NCBI RefSeq assembly: GCF_000149955.1 | Contig: NC_030988.1 | Location: forward strand, 3,915,351 to 3,979,350 | Length of the DNA: 64,000 nt | Direction: 5' to 3' | Source of the DNA: Fusarium oxysporum f. sp. lycopersici 4287 | Lineage: Eukaryota; Ascomycota; Sordariomycetes; Hypocreales; Nectriaceae | In this document: positions 11,891 to 22,208 of the stretch, piece after piece | Layout: every line of letters begins with the position of its first letter | Position numbering within the stretch: the first letter of the stretch is position 1 | Notes under the pieces: generated by a model | Told to the model about the DNA's origin: nothing | Database searches by the model: none | The model's input: only the letters and a program-made list of their open reading frames with translations | Translations under genes and position numbers: made by a program

Positions 11891-12033
11891 ACAAAATTTC
11901 GCTCCTCCCATACAACATCCAAATTTTAATATCTACAAAAATAGGCCCCATTCTCAATTATTAAATTAGGTTTTGGAGAAAGTTTCTAGAAAATTCTTCA
12001 AATTTTACTGTCTGCGTGGTTTGTTTTAGCCTC

Positions 12034-12806
12034 TCAATCGCTCCGTGTGCGCTGCCAGTGCTTTGTTACGACCATAAAGTCATCACTTTCGTCCTCTGAT
12101 CCGACACCCACGCCAATCACCGACTCGACCTCCTCGTCTACACCCAACTCTATTTCTGCCTCTGTTGAATCAGGAAGAGCTTCCCCAGTCGCTAGAGCTT
12201 CTGCTAGAGTCATAAATCGTCGGTTCCGGTTCGGTATCGCCTTCCTTTTACTACCTCGCCGCACCTGGGCCACCTGCTTTTCGAGGCCAGCAATTCGCTC
12301 ATTCTGAACGTCCACCTTCATCTCTGAAGCTTCTAAGCCCTTTTTGATCTTACTGTGCTTCCACCTGGTCGGTCGGCTTCGGTGTTTGGCCATATCCCTC
12401 ACTTGCCGGCTCGTTTTCGGGGTATCATCTGAGTGCAGTGGAGGAGGGCTTGGTGTCTGGAACTGTTCCTGCAGTTTTTCTTTGTCCGGTTGAATTTCCG
12501 GATGTGTTAAAGCTTTTTGACGGCTGAGAGGCGAATTTCCAGTATATCTCCAGCCGGATAAGATAATCTCCTTCCTCATGGCCGCCTCCCTGGCTTTCGG
12601 ATATGCCCGAATAAAGTTGACTTTGTCAACCGGCACAGAATCGGTCAAACTAGCCAGCATTTGGAGTTCTTTCCGATACGCACCTTTGATGACATTAAAA
12701 ATTCCATTGTATAACGGTTCTAAACCATGGGAACAATGTGCTGATAGGTAACAGCAGTAGACGTTGTTTAGAAAGCACGTAGCCATCCATTCATCCCGGA
12801 TGCTTG
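12034..12806 (-). pseudogene. 3' part of a second pogo-type transposase (remnant H1)
   Basis: Reads MATCFLNNVYCCYLSAHCSHG followed by EPLYNGIFNVIKGAYRKEL, clearly homologous to the copy at 61377-63101 but lacking its N-terminal half. The third catalytic position differs: QPLDNG in the other copy is EPLYNG here, so the Asp is lost. A C-terminal coiled-coil with a basic stretch (RRGSKRKAIPNRNRRFMTL) is kept. The 5' side is cut by the element starting at 12823. Confidence 0.75.
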
Positions 12807-12822
12807 TCAGCGATCTTATAGC

Positions 12823-13778
12823 TGTTGGAAGATCCGGGAGTCCCCCTCTCCTTCAGGATTCAGACTGTTAGTCTGAAAGTCTTAGATTAAAAATTCAAAG
12901 TCCTAGATACAATCATCTAGAGATATTAACCCGTGAATAATTCTCAGCTCAATAAAGTTTTACAAAAATATATTTTCACCAAGCACTACCGCGCAATATA
13001 AACAATACAATGAGGTCTTTAGGAACACTAGATGTGTTGACTGTGCAGAACACCGGTGCTGGAGTTGCCGATCGGGCCGCAGACGAAGAGTGACTGGACA
13101 TGCTAGTGGACGTTATCCTGGCTGCGTCTGTATACGATTGAACTGACGACCGTGGTGTCTCAGTCTTGCTCAGCATGCCTAGCTATAGTTAAGTCTGCTC
13201 CAGCTCGCCGCAAACCTGGGTGAGCTGGTCTCGGATTTGCGATAATTCTTGTGCCATCTGGGCCGTGGCCCTGGTCGCTTCCTCAGTCATGTGATCTCTA
13301 AGCTTGGTGAACTTAAGCTCAAATTCGGCCTTCATTGCTTCGACTTTCTTATTGAAGTCCTGCTCAAGCTCTAGACTGCCTCTACTGTACCCCTGGATGA
13401 CTTAGGGGCAGTTTGCTTCTGAGCTCGGTTTTATCCTAGAGCTCCCTCACTAGTCTCACATTCCTCCTGCCATTCTATATTACCGTTTTAATTCTCTATC
13501 TCTAATACCTTTATTATCCTGACCCTCTTCTGCTGAGGGCAATAATATCCCCCGCCCGAACCATCCGGATTATCTCCCATGACGTGTTGTTTATATTGCG
13601 CAGTAGTGCTGGGTGAAAATGTATTTTATGAAACTTGGTTATTCATTAGTGAGATGAGAGTTCTTCTCAGGTTTATATCTCTAAATGATTTCGTCTAGGA
13701 CTTTAAACTTTAAATCTAGGACTTTCAGACTGTTAGTCTGAATCCTGAAGGGAAGGGGGATCCCCGGATTTTCCAACA
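12823..13778. mobile_element. 956-bp element with long inverted ends (TGTTGGAA)
   Basis: Begins TGTTGGAAGATCCGG and ends CCGGATTTTCCAACA; the inverted repeats extend about 80 bp and include CAGACTGTTAGTCTGAA, itself palindromic. No clear target duplication was found. A minus-strand stretch at 13195-13380 would encode a charged coiled coil (KKVEAMKAEFELKFTKLRD). Related ends occur at 9430-9561 and 51482-51562. Family not recognised; probably non-autonomous. Confidence 0.65.
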
Positions 13779-13831
13779 GTAGGCACAAGTTTAGATATTT
13801 TCTGTCGGTTGCAGCGGTTGCAATCAGGGTG

Positions 13832-14060
13832 GGGAATCTATCTACCAATATGGACGAAATGTAGATGTAGATAGATGTAGATCTACATCTATCTATCTAC
13901 CAGGGGGCCATGTGGGTCATCTATCTATCTATCTTACCGTCGGATATGTAGGCGAAATGTAGATAGACGCCAAGATGAACACGGAAAGTAGAGGGACTTT
14001 TTTTGGTGCGCAATTCCCTTCCAGAGCAAGGTACCGGTACCCTCACCTTACTACCTACCA
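13832..14060. repeat. direct repeat DR2 with GTAGAT palindromic tract
   Basis: Second copy of the DR1 sequence, expanded by an insertion of GTAGAT/ATCTAC units around 13860-13935 that forms a near-perfect palindrome centred near 13881. Confidence 0.65.
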
Positions 14061-14235
14061 ACACCCCCTGTCGGATCATTTCCCTTCCACCTTTTCCTCA
14101 AGCTCATCGCAAATTTTGGTCAATCTCTTGATACAGCTCCCCCTTTTCAAATGTCAAGTGGCATACCATACAGTCGACTCACAGTATAGAGCATCTGCCA
14201 CAATGCCAACTCCAAGCGACTTGTTCAGTCAATCG

Positions 14236-14335
14236 NNNNNNNNNNNNNNNNNNNNNNNNNNNNNNNNNNNNNNNNNNNNNNNNNNNNNNNNNNNNNNNNN
14301 NNNNNNNNNNNNNNNNNNNNNNNNNNNNNNNNNNN
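14236..14335. other. assembly gap, 100 N
   Basis: Exactly 100 N, likely a default gap length. The expected left end of the adjacent MITE falls inside it. Confidence 0.95.
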
Positions 14336-14742
14336 TGAGTGAGTCAATCTTATTTCCACCTTAATCCGGGGTTTAAAAAATTCTTTAAAAATTCAAACTA
14401 AGCCTAAATTGGCTGTAGTTTTAGTAGCATATATATAAGTCTTAAAATATATTATATACATTTTTTAAGATTTTTAGAAAAATTCTATATAGCTATAAAC
14501 CTTAAAAGCTATTTATACTGTATTTTATACTGTATAATTAAGCTTTACTATATAAAATAAAATAGCAAAAAATCTTAAAGAAATATTTTATAATAAGGTT
14601 AATTATACTATTCTTAAAAATATTTTCTTTAAATTTTTATCTATTTTATTTAGAATAAAAAGATACTATAGGGTAGGTTTTTTAATACTATACAGTGCAG
14701 TGACTCACTCACTTGGATGACCCACTCACTTATCAAACACGT
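14305..14742. mobile_element. pogo-derived MITE 1 (left end in gap)
   Basis: AT-rich non-coding element. The right end is complete (TGACTCACTCACTTGG...AACACGT, then TA at 14743-14744). On the left only the last 11 bases of the end, TGAGTGAGTCA, emerge from the gap at 14336-14346; counting back by the length of the other copies puts the start at about 14305. Confidence 0.7.
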
Positions 14743-14831
14743 TAAACTTAAAGTTATAAGTATTTTTATAAATATTTTTATTTTTATTTTAAAACTTTAA
14801 AATTTATATATAATTTAAGAATTAAATATTA

Positions 14832-15270
14832 ACGTGTATGATAAGCGAGTGGGCCAGACAAGCGAGTGAGTCACTACATTTCTCACCTTAAAAGCCCTTT
14901 TTTAAACTTTTCTTAAAAGGTCAATTTAACTCTGAAATAGCTAAAGAATATAATATAATATATTTAACTACTAAATCTTTATATATTACTTTTATAAAAA
15001 CTATAACTATTTTCTTTATAAAGTTATATAGCAAAGTCTATTTACACTGTGAAATACACTGTATTTTAAGGTTTTATATAGAAAATAAAATAGATAAAAA
15101 TCTTTTAAAAATATCAATTATTGTAATTAACTATACTAAGTATAAAAATATTCTTTTAAGATTTTTAGATATTTTATTTACGAGTTAGAACTCTATAGGG
15201 TAGGCTGTTTTTATACTATACAGTATAGTGGCTCACTCGCTTGTCTAGCTCACTCGCTTATCATATACGT
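14832..15270. mobile_element. pogo-derived MITE 2
   Basis: 439 bp between TA duplications (14830-14831, 15271-15272). Ends have the doubled AAGCGAGTG word. The interior is extremely AT-rich with no coding sequence; ACTATACAGTATAGTG and CTATAGGGTAGG lie near the right end as in MITEs 1 and 3. Confidence 0.85.
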
Positions 15271-15272
15271 TA

Positions 15273-15904
15273 AATTAAATTAAAATAATTATTAAAGTAT
15301 TTTAATACTCCTTATAATATATAAAGCCAAAATAAATTAATTAAAATACTATAAAAATTAAACCTATTTTATAATAATTAAAAAAAGCCTATTATATTTA
15401 ATTTTTCAACTTTTATCTTAAGGCTATTATATATATCTATAATAAAAGGTTATATTTTAATAATATAAATAAAAAAAAGTTATATTTATATAATTTAATT
15501 CTTAACTAGCTTAAATAAGAAAAAGCTAAAATTTGAGATTTTATCTTATATTTTTAAACCTTTTTAAAAAAGCTGAATTTTGGTGAGGAAAGTGTGCGGG
15601 GTCTAGGGGTGTAAGGGGTGTGTCACGGGTCAGGCTCGGGAATACAGGTGAACAGGGAACGCTTTAGGCGGATAGGTTCTATTGCTACGGATAGGCACTG
15701 CCGGCAGGTCAGGCTCTATTGACAAGACGTAGCTCGAGGAGCTACGTTCGGGAGCTATCTGGCGGTCGGTCAAGATCTTCTGCGATAACGTATCGCCACG
15801 TGACTGAGATCCACTTGGCCTATCGGTCTAGGGTAACCTGGTCTGGTCTTACGCTGTGACAGGGTGGTGGGGAAATACGTTAGTCGGTAACGGGGGCCCG
15901 TTAC
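15273..15904. other. AT-rich then mixed spacer, no gene
   Basis: About 300 bp of very AT-rich sequence, followed from about 15590 by sequence of normal composition. No coding region is supported. Confidence 0.5.
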
Positions 15905-16142
15905 TGTTAGATTGGCGGCTGGGAATTGTTGGATAAGTGATAGCGCCTCGATAAAAGAAACATTTATTTTGTGGGTCCCCGGATATATCAATACCGGGTA
16001 GCGGGGAAAACACCTAAAAGGACAGAACAGAGACAGAAGCTCCTGGGGACTAGATCGATGCTCAAGTGTGAAAATAAACCCCATTTTAATTGGGCATCAA
16101 CCCTACTCGCGTATCCAACAATTCCCAGCCACCAATTTAACA
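15905..16142. repeat. LTR-like repeat, copy 2 (complete)
   Basis: 238 bp from TGTTAGATTGG to CCAATTTAACA. The ends are inverted repeats over about 25-30 bp, including GGCTGGGAATTGTTGGATA. Flanking 5-mers are GTTAC and GTGAC, a near-match that would fit a mutated target duplication. It could be a solo LTR or a small TIR element. Confidence 0.55.
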
Positions 16143-16318
16143 GTGACCTCCTGAAGGGCTGTGGCACTCAAAGGGAGAGGAAGAATTGCAAGCCACAAGC
16201 ATAAAAACTTCAGCCGCTAACAAAGAACGCAGTATTTAGTAATCTATGACGTTAACATACCAACCCCTTCTACAAAGTGAACTTTGTTTTAACATCATTT
16301 CAATCCTCCCTTAAAGCA

Positions 16319-19300
16319 ATGCAAGGCTTGCCAACCAGGACTGTCAGGTGGTTGCTCTTTAGTGACCTTCATTTTAAGCATCATGACTTGAATCGAGTCT
16401 GGCAGACAGCGAAGTGGATTGTTGCTGAGGCGGAGCGACATCAGGTCAGGAGGGTAGTAGTATGCGGCGATCTGCTAATGAGCCGCACCATGCAGCCAAC
16501 GCATGTTTTGTCTACATGTTATCGCTTCATTGGCTTGCTCAGTGATATCATACCCCAAGTCCATATCTTACTTGGGAACCATGACCTTGCCTACCGTCGT
16601 GACTACCAAACCACAGCCCTCGACGCCTTCAACATTAATCGCCTAGCCCCCTACGTCTCTATTCATAAAGATATTGCCCAACACGAGTGGGATGGCCGAC
16701 GTGTTATAGTTTTGCCATTTCGTGAAGAGCAGAGTGAGTTGACAGATGCTGTGGCTTCTCTGAGTCCTATAGAGGCGAGCAAAACCGTTGCCTTTGCCCA
16801 TCTTGCGATCAACAAGGCCATCACACAGCGGTACGTGGTCGGTGCTGACTTCAAAAACCTATCGGCGGCGAAATCTATCACATACAATGGATTGACGAGT
16901 CCGGATCAGTTTGCCTCACTGGCCCGTACCTTTACGGGACATTTCCACAGCCACCAGACCATCACTCAGAAGCAACCAAATACCAACAAGATGGATCTTC
17001 GGGGAAGCATCACGTACCTGGGCTCACCATTGCAACTGAACTGGAGCGACCTTTACGACGAGAAGCGTGGCATTCTGTTATTCAATCCAGAAACGCTCGA
17101 GCACGAAACGCTTATTAACCCATATGTCATTGGCTATACAACTGCAGATTTACATGAAGTCCTCAACGACCAGGCTAACGAAGAAGCCGTGAAGGACAAG
17201 CACGTAATGCTTCTAGGTGATTTGAGCCATCTCAAGTATGTTATGGCTCGTGACAAGCTCCTCTCACTTGGGGCGCGGAGTGTACGGGACTGGAACCCTA
17301 TGGGCTTTAAATCGCATTCTGGCCGCGCGGCTTTGGGATCATCGGTCCCAGCGAGCGATGCATCCGTCCAGCCCTTAGAGGAGCCCATGAAAATCGACGA
17401 CATAACAGGCGATNNNNNNNNNNNNNNNNNNNNNNNNNNNNNNNNNNNNNNNNNNNNNNNNNNNNNNNNNNNNNNNNNNNNNNNNNNNNNNNNNNNNNNN
17501 NNNNNNNNNNNNNNNNNNNNNNNNNNNNNNNNNNNNNNNNNNNNNNNNNNNNNNNNNNNNNNNNNNNNNNNNNNNNNNNNNNNNNNNNNNNNNNNNNNGA
17601 ATTGGATAACTCTCTCTCCTTGCGACAAGAAGAGTTAATCCGAGTTGGCCAGCGAATGATTCAAGTTTCCCGCGGGCTGGTAGATCAGGATGAAGAAGAC
17701 GTCCAGCTGAACTATGAGGACTTTCTCGACAGGTCAACTCAGGCTATCAGCACGAGAAGCGCTACCGATCTGAAAGGTGCCTCTGATCATACCTTCGCCG
17801 CAGTGCCATCCACTCTTACGATCACCAATTTCCTGAGCGTGCAGAACACCATCACCATTGACTTCCGGTATGATCTTGCGCGTGGACTAACCTTCCTGGT
17901 TGGCGAGAATGGCTCTGGCAAGAGCATGCTGATTGAGGCCATGGTTTGGTGCCAGTTTGGGCAGTGCATTCGCAGTGGCATGGCGGCCGACGATGTTGTC
18001 AACGATATTATAGGTAAGAATTGCTGCGTCACGCTGGAGTTCGCCAACGGTTACGCGATCTCGCGTCATCGCAAGCACAAGAAAAACGGTAACCGTGTTA
18101 TAGTCCTTTTACATGGCGAGGCCCAGCTGCAGTATGATCACCCAGACAAAGGCACGACACAGGAGGCTATCGTCGAGTTGCTTGGTATCAACTACGAAAC
18201 ATACATCAAGACAGTCGTATTGAGCCACGAGAGCGCTGCGAGCTTCTTGAGCTCAAAGGCAGCGGAGAAGCGTAAATTGACAGAGGCAGCTCTTGGAATG
18301 TCAATACTAGATACCTATGGGAAGGTATCGAGATTTCTCCTTAAGGACGTTGATGAAAACGCGAACGCGGTAAATAAGAATATGCAGGACATGGCCCACA
18401 CAATGGAACATACTGAAAAACGTATCGAAGTTTTGGACCGGAAACGAAGAACATGTGAAATGGAGGCGTATAACGCTGCGGCATCTCTTGAGTTGGCGAT
18501 ACAGGACCATGCAGCCGCTAGATTACGAAGTGATGGGCGGTTTGGACACGGAGACCCTGAGCTTGCTATAGACTCCGCAGAGTATGAACAGAAGATGTCG
18601 GCCTCAAGCCAGGGAGTTCAGAATGCAATGGAAACGGCACACTTCGCCGAGCTTACAATGCGTTCCCGCGCAGAGGTCTCGGCATTGACAGATCAGATCA
18701 GCATGGAGGAGAAAAGCCGACAACGCCTAGAAAAGGAATATACCCAAATACGGGGAATGGGGAATGCCGATTTCATGTCATGGCTCGCCGGACTGCAACA
18801 GAAACTCGGTCAACAATTGGAGGCCGTGCCAGCAGATCGTCCCGCCATACACCAAAGGCTCTTATATGCCATGAGAACAGTGGTTATCAGGGGTGCGATG
18901 GGCATATTGGAATTCTTGATAAGCAACTATCAAGCAATCGACACCAAACATCAACAACGAAGAGTGGCCATTGACCGTCTCTGTGAGGACATTAAAGACA
19001 GCAAGTTGCGGCTGCAAAGCCTCCATCTCGAGGTAACGGATATTATTCATCGAAACCAGCTTGCCACTAGCCAGGCCCTTCTGGTGGTCGACAAGCAGCT
19101 TATGGCGGTCGAGCAGGCTCAAAACACATGCGCAGATGTTATGTTCAAGCAGCAGCAGGCCATGTTTAGGCAACAGGAAGAGCTCATATTTAAACAACGG
19201 CAAGAGGCTAAACACAAGCAGCAGCAAGAAGAGGTGATGCTCAAGCGGCACGAAGCAACTACCTATACATGCCTTATCGAAGCCGAGCAGTCATCTCTAC

Positions 19301-20007
19301 ACTCGACTAGTCAGAAATACGATAACCTGGCTCTCAAACTTAAAGAGCTTGCAGCTGATCGCGAGGTTTTTGCCTTCTGGTCCTCTGCTTTAACAAAACG
19401 TAATAAGCGCACTAGTTCCTCAGCCAAATCCAGGGGGGGATCAACGGCCAACTTCCGCGAATATGTCCTCGAAAAGTCAATATCAGATCTCAATAGGTTA
19501 CTTGCACAGATCCTTACGGCGCTGTACGACGACACACGCCACACAAACGCCATCGCAACGGGAATGCTGAGTTCATTGTTCGACTATGAATCAATTGGCG
19601 CCATGGAACATGAATCTGGTTCGCCTGTGCCTGTTCTCGATCAGAGCCTTGCTATCCACCACTCGCTCGCCTATGGGAAGCGATCGGGTGGCGAGCGCAA
19701 GCGTCTCGACCTAGCACTCTTCTTCGCACTGCTACATCTGGATTGGGCAGAGAGCGCGCATCGGGCACATTACCTGCTCATCGATGAGGTGTTTGACAGT
19801 CTCGACGAGGCGGGTCAGGAGGCAGTTGTCAGGTGGTGCATGATAATGCTACAGTCGATGGTCGGTTGGATTGTGATCGTTACTCATAGCCGATTCTTGG
19901 CTGAGCGAGATCCGGAAAGGGATGCGGGTAAGGCCATGGTTATGCGGATAAAGATGGGGAGCCAAGGTACGGAGCTTGTTAATGATAAACAGAGGATTGG
20001 TATCTAA
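16319..20007 (+). CDS. SbcD/Mre11-type nuclease fused to SbcC/Rad50-type ATPase
   Basis: Predicted DNA-end nuclease/ATPase. From the ATG at 16319, the first 370 or so residues are a metallophosphoesterase with every metal-ligand motif: SDLHF (D16, H18), GDLL (D51), GNHD (N87, H88), FAHLA (H161) and GHFHSH (H208, H210). After a 185-N gap (17414-17598) the coding continues as an SMC-like ATPase: GENGSGKS (Walker A, near 17900), a Q-rich coiled coil, FGKRSGGERKR-like signature (YGKRSGGERKR near 19680), LLIDEVFDSLDE (Walker B and D-loop) and VIVTHS. No CxxC hook is visible in the coil. The ATPase part has no good start of its own close to the gap, and the nuclease has no stop before it, so I infer one protein of about 1230 aa. 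With the stated gap length the two frames do not match, so an intron or wrong gap size is needed. Two adjacent genes remain possible. Confidence 0.7.
17414..17598. other. assembly gap, 185 N, inside the fusion gene
   Basis: Falls between the nuclease and the ATPase halves; its true length decides whether they share a frame. Confidence 0.95.
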
Positions 20008-20173
20008 GAGAGGGCTTAAGACGGTTAAGGATAACAATATACCTATAGTATTTAAAAAACTAACTATTAAAATGTATTTTACTTGTATAGCTAGGAGTTA
20101 TTCATAGTTTAAGATATAGGATTTAGCAGGCCCGGCGGTGGTTATTAGGTAGTGTAGAATAATACTATAACTA

Positions 20174-22190
20174 ACGTGTTTGACAAGTATGCGCCGCACT
20201 TTTCTGAACCCTTTAACTAGTAATCAATTTAAAACCACTACAAACTATCTAATTAGATAAAACTACTCACTATACTCTTCCCCAGAGATCTCAATTACTA
20301 CCTGACAGGTCCTTGCATTATGCCCGGCCTTGCCGCATAACGTGTATGATAAGCAAGTGGGCCATCCAAGTAAGTGGGCCACTTCTTGTATACCCTTAAG
20401 GTAAAAATTAAAATAAAAACAACACAAGCTATCTAATTAATTAAAACTACTCGCGATACTCTCCTCTAGACGTCTCAATCACTACCTGACAGGTCCTTGC
20501 ATTATGTCCAGTCTTTCCGCATACACCACAGCGCCGAACGCCCGGTCGCGCCCGACCTTTCTTGACCACTACTTCTCGACGATTCGGCCACTACCTGCGC
20601 ATCTACATCCATCTGATCAACTACTTGCCTTGATTCCCCTGCAGTCATCACCCCTCCTTTCTGTAATCGAGTTCTTTTTGCCCTTCGGCGTCGACTAAGT
20701 ATCTCATTTGCTTGTTCAAGGTCATTCATCCTAGCCTCTACTAAGGCTAGCTTATGCATGACTGTGCTTGTTCCCTTCTCAAAACACTTCACAGCTTGAA
20801 TAAGTGACTCTGGAGAGCTGCTATGATGTCTTCTGATTCGTTTCTGTAAGTAGGCAGATTGAGATTGGACCTCAAGAACTGTCTTTGGGGTCTTTGAAAC
20901 CCATGGGGTTAAGGGTTCAGCAACCTCCTCGGAAGGCGTTGGAGTCCGCAGATTCATATCAAGCTTTGAGATCACGCTTTCCGGGTTAAAAGGAGCAAGC
21001 CCAGCTCCTCTAAAACCCCCTTTGATATTTTTTTCGGTTATAGTGGCTTGGAAGGCGGCGTGGAAGGCGGGAAAGAACTCAGTCTTCGAAATATAGGTTA
21101 TAGAGCATCTGATCAGATGCTCTATTTCTCGACCATATGCCTTCTTTAGTGGCCCAAAGCACCCGATATCAAGAGGCTGAAGTAGATGAGACGCATGAGC
21201 CGGAATACAGAGCGTGATGATATTATTCTCCTGGCAATATTTCTCAAAAGCGACGGAGTGGTGACTTTCATGACCATCGAGGATCAGAAGACGATAAGAA
21301 CCAACTGATCGGTCAGTTGTGCATCGGTTGAAGTTCTTAAGCCACTCAAGGCCCAGTTCATTATTTGTCCAGCCATTTTGGCTCGTTGCAATAACCCAGC
21401 CGTTTGGGAGGGTAGGTTCTTCATGCCAGTTGGCAAGGTGATATTGGCCCGCGCCAATGATAAACGGCTCGATCGCCCAGCCTTCCGCATTAATCGCTTG
21501 AATGACTGTAATCCATTCACGATTCCCAGGCTGCACTAATTTTGGTCTTCCAAGCCTTTCTGAACCTGTGACGACCATGCCGCTTGAGATAACACCCATC
21601 ATAAAGCCAGTCTCATCAAAGTTCCAGATATCATCTGATCGGACACCATACTTCGCGATTGCGTTCTGTACGAGCCTAAACCAGCTACGAATAATCGATG
21701 GATCTTCGCATTTAGCTCTCTGGTAGTCATATTTCCGAAATAAACGCGTCTTGAGCTCTGGTTGTCGCTTTACAAAGTTATGAGCCCAGCGCTTGCCGAC
21801 AGGTAACGCATCGCGGTCAGCAAGCAGAGAATTAGCCATTTCTTCCACAAAACGTAATTGTGAGGGAAATCCTCGCGAATCTAGATCAAGAATGAATTGG
21901 ACTATTATCTGCTCTTCCAGATCAGATAGTTTCCGTGACTTTGGAATCCAATCGCGTCGTGATTGAATGCCTTGCTGGCGGCGACGTAGGCGGCGCTCAT
22001 CAATCTCATACATCTTTGCAGCGCGTCGGACACTTAATTTCGGGTTATTCTGAAGGGTCTGAAGAGCAAGAAGGGTTTTAGCTTTAATTGAAGGTTGTGA
22101 CATGATAAATGGTTGAAAACTAATTGATTAGGATTCAGGTAAAATGTATGATGTAAGAGGGAAAGTGTGGCGCATGCTTATTAAACACGT
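20174..22190 (-). mobile_element. chimeric pogo element D/E
   Basis: Outer ends match each other: ACGTGTTTGACAAGTATGCG on the left, and the inverted form ACGTGTTTAATAAGCATGCG on the right, with TA at 20172-20173 and 22191-22192. Inside, at 20340 after a TA, lies a second left end of the other type (ACGTGTATGATAAGCAAGTG, doubled word with GGC triplet). The zinc-knuckle-coding tail occurs twice, at about 20266-20337 and 20447-20523. This fits insertion of E into D at a TA in that tail, followed by loss or exchange of the remainder. Confidence 0.8.
20502..22103 (-). CDS. pogo-type DDE transposase, knuckle frameshifted
   Basis: 533-aa transposase from the ATG at 22101-22103 (MSQPSIKAKTLLALQTLQNN). 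N-terminal HTH (RAAKMYEIDERRLRRRQQG), CENP-B-like HTH, and catalytic motifs NFDETGFMMG, LILDGHESHHS and HLLQPLDIGCFG are all intact. It ends WCMRKDWT because of a frame change near 20550; in the other frame the DNA encodes CGVCGKTGHNARTCQ, the CCHC knuckle of its relatives. Catalytically plausible but without the knuckle. Confidence 0.85.
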   Translation of the reverse strand: MSQPSIKAKTLLALQTLQNNPKLSVRRAAKMYEIDERRLRRRQQGIQSRRDWIPKSRKLSDLEEQIIVQFILDLDSRGFPSQLRFVEEMANSLLADRDALPVGKRWAHNFVKRQPELKTRLFRKYDYQRAKCEDPSIIRSWFRLVQNAIAKYGVRSDDIWNFDETGFMMGVISSGMVVTGSERLGRPKLVQPGNREWITVIQAINAEGWAIEPFIIGAGQYHLANWHEEPTLPNGWVIATSQNGWTNNELGLEWLKNFNRCTTDRSVGSYRLLILDGHESHHSVAFEKYCQENNIITLCIPAHASHLLQPLDIGCFGPLKKAYGREIEHLIRCSITYISKTEFFPAFHAAFQATITEKNIKGGFRGAGLAPFNPESVISKLDMNLRTPTPSEEVAEPLTPWVSKTPKTVLEVQSQSAYLQKRIRRHHSSSPESLIQAVKCFEKGTSTVMHKLALVEARMNDLEQANEILSRRRRAKRTRLQKGGVMTAGESRQVVDQMDVDAQVVAESSRSSGQERSGATGRSALWCMRKDWT

Positions 22191-22208
22191 TATAGGCTAT
22201 TAATTATA

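Noticed and set aside
14380..15580. Very AT-rich tract considered as a centromere or organelle insert
   Set aside because: Most of it is explained by two defined MITEs with TA target sites; no organelle genes.
15770..16204. Open frames on both strands over the LTR-like repeat
   Set aside because: They cross repeat boundaries, have no domain, and the same DNA recurs at 5989 without them intact.
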